Shown here piece after piece: positions 1 to 12,411 of a stretch of 64,000 nt of DNA (positions are counted from its first letter, which is position 1; each line of letters begins with the position of its first letter). The notes under the pieces were generated by a model. That model saw nothing but the letters and a program-made list of their open reading frames with translations, had not been told where the DNA came from and made no database searches. The position numbers and the translations under genes were made by a program. Source of the DNA: Ascaris suum (Eukaryota > Nematoda > Chromadorea > Rhabditida > Ascarididae); assembly GCA_013433145.1 (NCBI GenBank), contig CM024188.1, positions 10,902,345 through 10,966,344 of the forward strand, given 5' to 3'.

Positions 1-882
1 GAACTGTACGGCGAGTGATGTGGATTATTCAGTTACTGCCGCAAAATATTATCAATAATCAATGCCATATAGGAAACGATTAAACGAAGATGTTTCTATT
101 AAAATGAATTGCGCATTGCTGAATATACGCCTCATGACAACATGTTCACTGGCTGAAATTAAACACAACTAAAAACTGAAATCAGTAAGGAATGCTATTG
201 CTTTAATGAAACACTCAACATAAAGGTGGATGGAGGTTGTTTCGACAGAATTGCACGGAGCGTGATCACTCACTCTCACGGCCGACCATCTACGCTCGGC
301 CAAGAGAATATATGTCAGCACAAAATCATAGCTCAAGGAATATTTTAACCAGCCGAAACTATTGTGTATGATGGCATTTTCGTTATCATTAAAAACAAGG
401 AATGCGTAGAATTATGCTAGAATAGTCAACTATCGAAGCAGCTCAGCTTGCACGAAAACACCGATGCTGTCTAATGAACTCTCTCTAGAAAGATGCCTAT
501 GTGATTATTCACTTTTGAGTATCGCTCCACATTATTTATAGGAGGAAACGTCTTATCAGTCTTTTTAAGCGGCCGATAAAACGTCACAAGAAACTCGTGA
601 TTAAATGGCAGAAAACAACCACGTAAAAATAAACTATCACATGAGGTGAGCAAATTATTGAGCACAGCGGTAGAAAGTGAACAATGACAAATAGCAAACA
701 GAAAACTTAAACATAAATAGAAAAATCGAACTGGCCAATACGCGTAACACGCAATAGAGGGTTGACTACTCGCCATTCGCCTCTTCTGGTGCAACCCGAC
801 TGGGATCTCCAGCGTTTTACTTGACCCTTGAGTACCCGACCTCTGGCAAATGACTGCTATTGCCTGGAATGCGGAAGTGCGA
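1..882. other. 3' flank of the TAK1 gene
   Basis: No gene supported. A 148-codon minus-strand frame at 471-917 runs into the TAK1 stop region in another frame and has no recognisable features. No canonical AATAAA was identified right after the TAK1 stop. Confidence 0.6.
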
Positions 883-3800
883 TCACTTCGGAGAAGGAGC
901 CTGATGGCGTTGCGCATTTATCCGCTTCGTTGAATTCTCCAACATGGAACGAAGGTGATTCTGCAACCAAAATACGGCCACTTGAGATCCGTTCCTATCG
1001 GATAAATAAAACAAAGTTTCAATCAGAATGCCAGACGCACAAATTATTGAATAGTAAATGCCGCTTTTTTGCATGAGAACAAGAATTTTTTTCAAAACAT
1101 CTCTGTCGTTGAAAAGACTTACTCTTTTTCGTTTGAGTTTGCTGATTTCCTGCTGCAACAGCAAACGAGAAATGACCGCGTGTCTGCAATAAGCGATTTT
1201 ATCGCAAACGCAGTTTCTTCGTTGTATAGGTGCAAGATTATGCAATATGCAAATGTCGCAACAAATAAAAACATTTTCTTGCTCAAGAGAATTCAATTGG
1301 CACATCCTGTCCCATTATCCATCTAAATGACCATTCACGGCGACAAAATATGTATGCAGCTATAAAGACGAGATTGGCTTACCTATCCTCTCCTCTCTAA
1401 ACCAATACCTGTGTGGTCTCCAACCGAGACTTCCCATGCTCTACACGAAAAACAAACACAAACAGTCGACCGAAGTGCTATTTCTACAGCAGAAGATCCA
1501 ATACATTCAAAGCAGAATGCATCCACCACTTTGTGACAGTTGCTACTAGCAGCTCTGCTGCGTTTTACCACGAAAACGCCACCTAGTATTGCCACTGTAT
1601 AATCAATTTATTGGCTCCGCTCTGAAATGTCACTAAACTGCATGCATTATATGAGCGCAAAACTATGTTAAATCCCCAATCGCTTGCCTATCAAACACAT
1701 CATCCGAATGTAGTGCACAATAGAAACCCCTAACCATGTGCTGTTATGGTGGCGCAGCTTTAAAAAAAATCTGAATGCTTCGGCCATACCACATTTCCAC
1801 AAGCCCACTACAGCACACATATTCCTTCAAATCGTAGTATTCCAATCCACTCCATCGGCTCAACCCAGTTAAAGAGTCAAATCTGCAACTCATCTAGTGT
1901 AATGCGGAGCATTCGTTTTTCGGCGAAATTCCTCAACCTTTTATGGAAATTGCTGGACAGCAAAGGATTCCTTCGGCAAAGCGGTACTTCATCGATTTTA
2001 CCGGGAGAGACCGAAAACCTCCCCCCACTACAGCGCTCAAACAGTATTAACACTCATAAGAACGTTTAAAACAAACTTTTCGCGTAGGGCGCACTTCAGT
2101 TCGCATTCCAATTCATACAAGTTCTTGCACGCCATTAACTGCGCCAAATAAAGCTCTTCATCTTCCCTGCGATGCGAGAGAGGAGCAACTGGCTGAAATA
2201 AAAACACAGTTCACTTAATTCAAGAACAATTTCCTCTTTTACAATACGTCCCCTGATCGAAGAAGATAAATATGGGGTCAGAGAGCAAACTCAACATAAA
2301 GAATACAAATGTAAATATTTTTGCCTCAGTGCATTGCTTCAGCCAAATGTACTCTCGTTACGAGATAACAGCAAATTTATACAGTGAATACCCTTATGAC
2401 AGCTGTGATCACATACGCTCTAAGTGAAGAAAATAAAACAAAAAATGGAGGAAACTGGAAACAAGTGGCTGGAGTGAGAGTGAGAGAAGATTGAAAATTC
2501 GAGAGACACAATATCAAAATCAGAGGTCTAAGTAAGAGCAAGAATAGACCAAAGGACTCATTTTCTGCTCCTCATGCTAGTACATAAAAAAGAGAATCAT
2601 GTGCGATTCATTAAAGCATTTGGAAACAGGAGAGGAGAGGGGAGAAGGAATAAGTGCATAACAAGAGAAAACTTCCACAACGAAAACCACTGACTGATAT
2701 AAATTTCTTAGAAGTACGTAGATGGTCAAAACAGTGAGCATACTTGTCTCTTGCATTACAAAAATTAAAAATAGTGACAACTCTTCTATGAGCAGGACTG
2801 TATTCTCACTCATCTTTCTTGTCCCTTTCCCTTCTCGTTCTTTTCATCCACCTATTGTGATGCTTCCTCACCCTCTACATCCTCTTCACATGCATTTTTC
2901 GCCTTGGCCAACATCTGTCATCTAATGATTTTGTATGACGGCAAGATGTTGCCGCGGTGTTTTCTCTGCCAATGTTTCTTATGCCTAAGAGTTGTTATTA
3001 TAGTTAAATATTTAATAAAAGAGACGAAATCCGCTTTTTCCTCAGTAAAAAACCGCACAAATAGAATACTGCACCCGTTTCCAGTTACTATGTCCGTGTG
3101 AACATTTGCGTCAACCTGGGAAACTTCACTGGAATTTGCATTTTGTGGCCTGTGAATTGCACCTCTTTCCACTCGAAAATCAGTGCCACACACATCGCAT
3201 TCGTTTGAAACGATCGCCCCTCTAACTTGTTTTTCCAACGAATGAAAGAAACACGTAAGGATCCACTCCACACTTCCGCTACTGCCAACGACGTCAACAG
3301 TGTTGGCTGTTCCCACATATGTCTCTCAGTCTGTGCATAATTCTTGCAGCCCTCATCGATGCATCTTCAAAAAGGTTGCAAATCGCCTGATTTTCTTTTT
3401 TGGTTCTAGATTATTAGATTATCGAAAGTTAAACGAAATAAAATGCAGAAGCGGTGCATTAATTCGACACAAAGATAACAGCTCTTACTGCACATGAACA
3501 ACATGCACGTTGCCCCTCGTAATTATGGCCTTTACTGCTCAATGTCAGATGCCCTGATTGTCACAAATAATCACAAGAGTCGATTCCACTAACTTCCCTC
3601 CAGCACTAACGATTTAAGTTATTGAATACTAGGCAGAAAATTGTGTGAAGTTTCCAAAGGACCAAAACCTATAGGATACCTTGAGATGAGGATCGATTGC
3701 TTCAAGAAATGAAAAAGACCAATCTTCCGGTGCAGCTATTCCTCTTGACGGCGCACTTGCCTGCCTGAAAAAAAACCACATTACTACCCCTAATTCAACC

Positions 3801-6800
3801 TATTGGTGGTAACTCCTAGTCTCTCTATCAATAGACCACCTATGCAACTCGTACGTGAATCAAAGAGATCTAGTTTAAACGTGACCTAGAAGCTTGACTT
3901 AAATACAGCTGACGACGAACATAACCTATTCAAACTTGTTCCAACTGGTAAACATAACAGCTTCTCATTCCCCCTCCCTTCCATTTGAATGGTGAAATAT
4001 GCCATAGTTGAAAAATTAGAAACGTTAATACTTGCCCCGTAGACTCGCGTTCTTTACTTTGGGATGATCGAGAGTATCGCCGTTCCTGAAATAGCGATTA
4101 ATAAAAATATTTGGGAGACACAGTGTAGCATGAAAAAAAATTAACTTAAAAGAATTGCCCCTTTCAGCTCACTTGTCATAATCAAACAAACACTTGCAAT
4201 TCAAGCATTGGATTTAATTCAACGAAGGCTTTAAAAAATGCTTCTAACTTGAATGGGAACATTCAGTATAACTAATGAAACTTCTTTTAGTACCGTAATC
4301 TCAAATATGCCAATCTCTGATCGAGAACGACTACTTAGGTTCATGAAGAGATCTTTCTAGGTTAGGACTTTAGGTTCATGAAGAGATCTTTTCTAGGTTA
4401 GGACTTTCTTATGCTGGAAAATGAATTTTTACTTCTAATTCAAATGTCAACTTATATTTCCGATCAACACTGAAGACATTTCACGCAGTAAACAAATGCT
4501 AAATTCCAGTGACCTTAAAATCACCTAAGAAATAATAACAGAGAACGGTTGTTCAACCTGACTCTGCGGGATAACACTTCCAGTGCTGAGTGATTCATCA
4601 AGTGTTGACGAGTTCGGACTCGATTCGCTTGCCGCCTTAAAACAGAATTAAATAAACTTGACAGCACCTATGATTAAATAACGGAGAAGCCTTTCACAAA
4701 CGAAAGTAATTATGGGCAATGACACCGCAAATCAGCTAAAGCATATTCACCTTTATAAAATTGTACATGAAATAGATCCAGCAGCAACTCTGTCAGCAAA
4801 ACACTTTCACATTAGCAAATGACGCATAGGTGATGACAGCTAGGGAAATGCCTTAATAAGGAACCTCTAAACTATTTCAACACCTCCCATATCCACTGCT
4901 CTGCTCAACAGCCTCCCTCTCCTTTTGTCACTGAACGCAGTTTTCTTGAAATCCCACGCAGAATTCACTGCTCTCACAAATCCAGTATAAGCTGTTCAGA
5001 AATCATTAGGATAGACATGATCAAAGACCAATTGCGAATCATACCGCAGTAAGTATAGCATGAGTCGATATCCACACCGACTCCAATAACATCTGCTAGA
5101 TATAACAATGTCAGAAAATTAGCTATCGCAACAATCTGCTAGTTATAGCTCAAAGTACCACGAAGCAGGTAAAGTGTTCTTTGTTTGCCTGTCAACGAAA
5201 AAAAGCAGACAAATAAAACGAATAAAAACACTAACGAGAGTAAGTGAGGCAACCGGATCGAAAGGTAGCACTGGCTTCGGCTCGGTTGATATTTTGGTAT
5301 TCTCCAACACTGACCTATCGATCAGCTCACTGTCTCCTTCCGGGAAGATCTATTTAAAATATACATCAATAAGCACACATCGATAAAGCCATTCAAACTG
5401 AAACCAGAAATGTATAAAAACTCATACAAATGCACTGGTAAAACGTTTCAAAATTCTACGGTAAAGTGAGATGAAGCACTATTCACATTTTATCGTTTTG
5501 GTACCTAGTGGTTACTATTCTTTATCGCGTCTAAAAAAAGGGAACCAAATAAATGGGTACTTTTTTCAACCATCATATGGCCAACTCTCTACTATACTGC
5601 CGGAGGCTCGCAGGAAAACCATAACAACATCCGATAACGAAATCACAAGAGATCTTCCCTCCAAATCCTAAAAGCAGGTTATACTCTGCAACTGAAGACG
5701 AAAGGACGAAGGTGGTTTTCTTTACTGCTTTTTGGATAACAACACTTCCAGAAAATTGAATATAACAAAGGCACAGGCATTACTAATTTCCGAGCATCCT
5801 CATCCAATGCTGATGAAAGTGCATACGCCCATGAAAAACCAACGAAAACAGTGCGCTGCCATCATGAATCCGCTGATTCCATCATTTATCCATACTCAGC
5901 AAAATTCAATCATAAGAATAAATTTACCGTCTGGAAAACAGTAAGAACATCGTAAACTTTGGCCATTGTCGGTCTTGCATTTGGATCCTTGGCCCAACAT
6001 CTAAAATAACGTTTTCTGACTCAAGTAAATAAGCTCATTTATAAGTTCATAGCATTAGTGCTTAACCAAGTTTGATTTCTCCATGATTTTCCTCGAAAAT
6101 GAGTATTAGATTTTGCATAACAGACCAAGACTTGTGAAAGTTCCTTCACCTCTTGCACTGAGGGCTGTCAAAGCGACAATAGGGCACTCTCATGTTCAAC
6201 GAATTTTGCCGCGCTTGAAAGCTATCATGCAACATTCGTACTCTCCAGGGAAAAAACGAATCTCCGAACACAGTGTCCGCAAATCGTTTGCATGCTTCGC
6301 GGAAGGGAATTAAATCCGAGTGAATGCATTATGATCAAATAGCATTCAACCACGCTCGATGAGAGCAAACTGAACGCTTCAGTCTACGACGATCACCGTA
6401 AGAAGCAGCTTCAGATGTGACACACGAAGTGGAATTCCATCATCTGCACATGGAAGAGGTGCAAAAACTCAGACTGTGGATCCCTCATGCCCCAAATGTG
6501 AAAAAACTACAATGCACTGCTATCTACGTTGAAATTATGGTCCGACTTCACCTCGTCACTTGGCTAGTGAATAATTGTTTATGCTCACAAGAAAGCTTAT
6601 AACAGCTTTAATCTGATAATAACAGTTTCGGAAATAAGAGAGTTCAATAAAAGGCCAAAACGTTGGCAACTACTGCAAGAAGTCCCTCTATTTGCAGACT
6701 TCGAATTGCGATTAGCTCACCAATAATAAAAAGAACAAGAGAAATTGCCTCTTACAGACTTGAAACTATATAATTCGTTGAACGAAAGTAACACTCACCC

Positions 6801-9503
6801 ATAGAAAGCATTTTATTTATTTAACAGTGGGCCAGCAATCATAAATTATATGACAACGTTGCCCCACAGCGGTTGTCTTATAACGAAATCGATTTAAACA
6901 AAAATCCTGCGAATCTGCGCATTAATTTAAAAAGTACGCGAGGCTGCAAGCTACTTTCTTTGAACAGGAAAACAACAAACTGGATTCAGTTATGTAATTC
7001 ATTGGCACCTGAGGAAAGAAATTTCAGGAACTCGAACACACAAAAAAAAACGAAATCCTCACTAAATATAAAACGAAATACATCACGCTAAACTCATAGC
7101 CTCAGCTTCAGCTATTTCACAACTTGAGATAAAGGTCTTTACCTAACGATCAGATCCATAAGTGGTTGAGGACAGCCAGCGATTGGTGGTGGACGCGCAT
7201 CCATGAATGCCTTCAACAGGAAACCTATTTGGCAAGCATTGGAGAAATAGTTTCACTGCGCTAAGTTGGGGGCGCAAGAAAACTAAGTACCTTTGTCGAG
7301 CCAAGAATTGGGTATAGTTAATCTCAATCGGCGGCTCACGAGTTAGAACTTTCAAGATAAGCCTTGACTCCAAAGTAACCACCTCACCGAATGCCCAATG
7401 AAAACAACATACTGTACCTCCCTACAACGTATTTCGCCTACAACATACATATAATGGCTCATTAACAACGGTCTCTCATTGTTAACATAATTCTGAGATC
7501 AACATTCACATGCATACCCTTTTTCAGTGGGCAAAAGAATCTGCACAACAATTTGTCGTCGTCGATTAGCCTTTTAGGGCAACAGATAACGACTGCCAGT
7601 AATTGTACGTTGACATTGAATGTTCATTCCAAGCAAAATGAAAAAATTCGTAACTGCTCACAGCGTATTGCAATAAAACAGATGAATAAATAGAAACGAA
7701 AAAAAGAAAAATTCTACCAGCAAAATATAAAAGAATAGAAACCTTCCACAATATGGTTAATGCGGATCCTTCGACATCCTCAAACGGTTTCCGTCGCGTT
7801 ATCATCTCCCATAACATAATACCGAAACTGTACACATCGCATTTCTCGTTGTACTTTGACCCACTAAACACCTAAAACGTAATTACCCAATGCAAACAGA
7901 AAAAAATAAATCGCACATTAGCACAGCCGAAAGCAGCGACATAACGTCAACGAGTGTATCTAGTATGAGACCCCCTCTCTATATTCTCAGATAAGGTTTT
8001 TCCTCGGCAAGAAATAACCTCTCCGCGTCATATTATAATAACCCATTCTAAGAAAGAAAGTCACACTTATATCAACATGCGAAAATAAGAAATCGTCTGG
8101 GTAAGCCTGAGTTTAACCTACATTCGTCTGGGTAAGCCTGAGTTTAACCTACATCCATTAAAGTAGAAGACCGAGTATTTTAATCAGCTGAAGAACTCTG
8201 ACTCATTTTGTCATTAATACACTCTCAGTGAATGAAATTCTATTTCAAGAAACACCAAGCATATAACTTAGTTAATCGACATCTACTGTTTTTTACTGAA
8301 TGTGAATGCAAGTGAACAATCGACGCGCTGCCCAAAGTGATGAGAAACCTACCAGTGAAATGATCCTGCTTCACGAAGCCCTGAATAAAGGAAAAAAGCA
8401 CTTTGGCTGCAAGGTGATAACTAACCTCAGGTGCCATCCATGCCGCCGAACCTCGATTATTAGTCATAGTTGTCTTGACGCGTGCCACAGTTCCAAAATC
8501 ACACACTTTAAGCAGACGGTAGCCATTTTTCAACAGAAGGCTGCAAACGAACGATTTATTCTCATTCAAACCAACACAACCAATCCAGTATTCCTCAAAC
8601 AAAGACACCTCCATTTTTCTAGTGAAAGCACATTATTAATAATGCAGAAACTACAAGGGATGTTGCTTTATTATTGGGTTCACCTCGTTGCTCAACATCT
8701 CTTAACCCTTCCCCATCACAGGCATCTCCGTCTTCTTCTGTTTCATTACATGAAGTAATCACAGCAAGCAACTCAAGTGGCAGGAAGAAAGCGTGAAAAA
8801 GTGAAATATGCCAGCGCCATCGTCACAAAGAAAAGCTCGTAATATCAGAAATAAATCGCAGCATTAAACTTCACTAATACAACATACTTGGGAGGCTTGA
8901 GATCCCTGTGAACGTAATTGCTAGCGTGCATATACGATATCGCACCTGCACACTGGCGACTCCAACTGAACACGTGATCCGCTTTATACTGCAAACTTAG
9001 TCGTACGTGTAGCACTGAAAACGTCTATTTTTATACTGCTGCAGAAATTCCCATGAGGCAATTTCTACATCCTGGCCATAATTACCCCTTGAAAAGATAT
9101 TATGCACAACTGCCTGCATGAACGCTGGGAGCGAGTTCTTTTCCTCATTTTTTCGCCTAGACCAACCTTCTCAAGAAATTTTCATATTTCTGGACATCAC
9201 CATGAAACCTGCAAGCTCTAGCTTCAAGCAGTCTGCATGCATGATTTAAGCTAATTAAACATACAGAACAGTAAACAATGTTTGGTTTCTCAGGAAGCCT
9301 TAGCCCTATACAACATACCTGTAGAAGTTCGTTCACATAAAAGTATGACTATGCGTAGAAAATGAATTCGAACAGGTTGAATGAAAAGAAAAAAAATCTT
9401 TTTTTGTTCTGCAGTGGGTTACCCCTAAGACACAAAGCTTAAAAAGCGCAAGTAAAGTGAAATGCTCCAGTTCAGATGGATTTTGATTTAACTTGCCAGT
9501 TCT

Positions 9504-9576
<73 letters not shown>

Positions 9577-12411
9577 AAACTGTCATTAATAAAGAACTTC
9601 ACCTTTCAGAAACGTCACTAAAACCGTGCAACTTGAACAAATCACAGCCTTCTTGTCATCTTTGCATGTTCGGTGATTCAAAAATCGTTAATTGCATGTA
9701 AAAAAATTGTTTTAACGGTTCTATGCTTACGTTTACGTTTAAATACGTATAAATACGCTTAAAAATCAAAATCGTGCAATATGCACGTCATATAACGATT
9801 CTAAACGAACGCATTATAAAAGAAATCTGTCATGCAGCAATGCGCATCAGTAAGGTCTTTCAACAAACAAGCAAGCCTTTCAATAAAACCAACACGCAAC
9901 CAGCAGTTTTATTTCGACGAACAAGATGTGCATTCCGAGAATGAACTCTTTAGCACATTCAGTATCAAACTGTGTGGGTTTGAGCTATCTACATACTTTT
10001 CAAAGAGTCCCGTATTCCCATCAGTTTTAAAAGCTCCAGTATTTGCCACATCAACGAAAGATCTATGATAATCCACAGCCTTTAACTGGCAAATAGCAAA
10101 CGGTGCTTTCATATTGAAGGAACGGAAGAAACGAGTCCATATAGCCTTTACGCGCTTACAGTTCGTTGCACCTTTTGCGTGGGATCTTCGGTCAACATCA
10201 TTTTCACGGAACTCTAAATTATGTGGGGAGGAAAGTAGAGACGGAAGAGAAGAAATTATCCATGTACGACATAGCACAGCTCGAATGGAAGCAAAGAAAT
10301 CGTTGGGGAGTTCTCTACAGCGGAATAGCCTCGAGTAGTACGAAAAATAGCGCAAGACCAACAATCATGCATCGATCCATTCTCCATAAGCTCCATAACG
10401 AGAGCGATCTTCGGTCTGCTACAGGCTCCATAAACCTGGATTATATTTGGGTGGACCAGCGTCCGAAGAAATTTCATCTGCAAACTCCGACAACTAAGTA
10501 CCTCAATAAATAACTATAACCTATGTGTGGATTCTGCATTCATATTCATTCAAACATCCGAAGCGCGGTCAGGACGACAGTAATCAATTTATTGGTTCTT
10601 GAGCAGTGAAATGCACGGCTAAACACTACAGGACGTAGTAGTCGGGACCATGGAATGAAGCAAGTGAAGTTGTTGGATACGGCAAACGCAGGGAGGCTGT
10701 AACTGTGCTGCTTCTGCCCTTGCTCAATCCATATGACAAGTGCCTATCGCAGATACTATGCATTCCCAAGACACTACATTGCAAACATGGATCAGTGCCC
10801 AACCCTTCGATGATCATCATGTTTGATCTCATTCCTCTCCTCAATGCTATTAAAACTGCATAATTTCCCCCAATGCAAAAACTCCTAAAAGAGGTTGCAA
10901 AGCAACCACGCGACATCATTTGTGAACGTGATCGACCGGCTTCTTACTCTTCCCACTCTCACTTCACCCGAGCTATATCTGCGGTGACCATCCACCTGCG
11001 CACTATGCGTCGCCATCTGATACCTATCCAGCAGGACTTTCGCCGTTATCGGAAAAAATATCCCTCGTATGTAAGTATCAAAGGCAAAGCTGCAGTCACT
11101 TAATGCCATTTTCACTGCCTCTCTTGTGCACTCTTCTACTGCTTATTTCTATTTGCCCGCAAGCACACAGAAGTGTAATCGTTTTGTCCGCATATGCATA
11201 AAATTTGAGAACTTCCTCTGACGGTTACTTTGGTGCGCTGCTCGTGTTCAAAAGCTGACTGGCATCACAGAATCCGACTATGGGTAGGGATGTTGCCACC
11301 GCTGTGCATACAACCTGCTTCAGTGGTTCACCCACGATCTTATCGAGAACTCCTCTTCTCTCCCTCCTTAAAACTCAGCATAAGCGTCAGATAAACCTCA
11401 TAGCGACAGTCGACTGCCAACAAACAAGCTCTCAGGCAACGAATTCAAATCGTATGATACGACAATAGCCGATCACTACAAGTGATCATGTATCTCAAGC
11501 TCGTCTATGCGCTCACGCAGCGAGCATCCTCTAAACTCTCAACAATCCGAAACGTCTTACCTCATTGATGAAAGACTTCCGGTCCCTCTCGCTATCGTTC
11601 TCAATGATTTTTACGGCTACTAACTGACCTCGCCACTTGGCTTTCTGAACATTGCCGTATGTCCCTCTGAAAATCAATATTGCACATCTCTTCCCACATT
11701 ACTGCACTTTAAGCGAGGAAACGAATCACCATTCATCATAGCTATTCCAGCATCTTTTAAGGTACAAAACCATTATCGCATAAAAAAAAAACTTCCTGAA
11801 GCAAATCTAAAAAAGTACGGACGGCAAGTCACTAGCTGTCAAGATTCCGAAATGTTTTTAGTCAGAAGAGCCGCTTAGCAAACGGCACAGGTAAGCGGCC
11901 AAATGATAAACGCGGTTACATGACTCATACCAGCATCTTATGTACGAAGAACGATGCCCGTCAACCTCGCTTGCAAAAAAGTTCAGCTTCCTCCTATCTC
12001 ACTCTAAGTCCCCCCCCCCCCCCCACCAATCCTGAAACCTTGCTTTGAAGTTCGCTTCGACTGAACATTAGATTAGGGATCCTGCAGTTTCATAACATCG
12101 CATTCCCGTCTTGTGGTTACATCCTTAATAAATACTTTCTCTGCTAGGCGTTCGATCTGAAAGCGACACTTAGTCATTTCTCTGCTTTACTCTGAATGCT
12201 TTCACAGGTCAGCCGGTTTAAGATCCACAATAATTCACGGAGATGCGCTAATCCATCATGAGCAGTCAAAGAATCAACAACAAATACCTCTTAAAAAAGA
12301 AACCGCTCACCTTCCCAAATGACCGATGAATTGTAAAGATAGTACATCGACCTCCAAGAATGGATTCTCAGTGTTCGCAGTCGACGTTGACGATAATGTC
12401 TCGGTGGTCAT
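883..12411 (-). CDS. mom-4: TAK1/MAP3K7-type MAP kinase kinase kinase, complete, about 16 exons
   Basis: Serine/threonine kinase of the TAK1 family, which relays stress, innate immune and Wnt-type signals to MAP2Ks and Nemo-like kinase. Exons read on the minus strand: 12311-12411 (ATG at 12411, in-frame TGA two codons upstream), 11561-11666, 10363-10477, 10160-10185, 8888-8988, 8426-8540, 7743-7871, 7143-7210, 5928-6000, 5236-5349, 4558-4635, 4032-4085, 3680-3760, 2073-2192, 1123-1152 and 883-960 (TGA). All phases agree, giving about 462 aa. Visible motifs: Gly-rich loop GRGTYGNV, VAVK lysine (~53), alpha-C Glu (~69), HRDLKPPN (~143-150), DFG (~164), and the TAK1 activation loop [14 protein letters not shown]. 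The tail has IDPHLKPVAPL followed by a Glu/Lys/Leu-rich coiled coil, matching the TAB-binding end of vertebrate TAK1 (606 aa). The 26-nt exon and the weak GTTGGT donor at 10362 are the least certain joints; the last coiled-coil exons may be incomplete. Family call is firm; the symbol follows C. elegans usage. Confidence 0.9.
4335..4407. repeat. tandem duplication, two units of about 36 bp
   Basis: The unit beginning TTAGGTTCATGAAGAGATC is present twice head to tail, differing by one T. It sits in a TAK1 intron. The near identity implies a recent event. Confidence 0.93.
8093..8154. repeat. tandem duplication, two units of 31 bp
   Basis: A 31-bp unit beginning TCGTCTGGGTAAGCCTGAG is repeated exactly twice in a TAK1 intron. 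Confidence 0.95.
9507..9573. repeat. (TA)n microsatellite
   Basis: Uninterrupted TA dinucleotides for about 67 nt, in an intron of the TAK1 gene. A poly-Tyr-Ile frame across it is an artefact of the repeat. Confidence 0.97.
10160..10185 (-). other. candidate 26-nt micro-exon of the TAK1 gene
   Basis: Between GSMHD (exon ending 10363) and YKADHVFSW (exon 8888-8988), TAK1 proteins have about nine residues. This segment, followed by a strong GTAAGC donor, supplies YPTQKVQRT in the right phase and length. Its acceptor (CCGAAG) and the partner donor (GTTGGT) are poor. Alternatives: read on to 10319 with a GTAGAG donor, which adds a Cys-rich insertion, or use a 30-nt micro-exon at 9319-9348 before GTATGT. 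Confidence 0.45.
12010..12024. repeat. poly-C tract
   Basis: Fifteen consecutive C in the first intron of the TAK1 gene. Confidence 0.95.

Noticed and set aside
1383..1595. Minus-strand frame ending at a GTAAGC donor, considered as a TAK1 coiled-coil exon
   Set aside because: Its sequence is Cys/Val-rich and the phase does not fit between exons 2073-2192 and 1123-1152.
10166..10513. 115-codon plus-strand frame
   Set aside because: Antisense of the TAK1 exon at 10363-10477, which encodes the conserved [11 protein letters not shown] strand.
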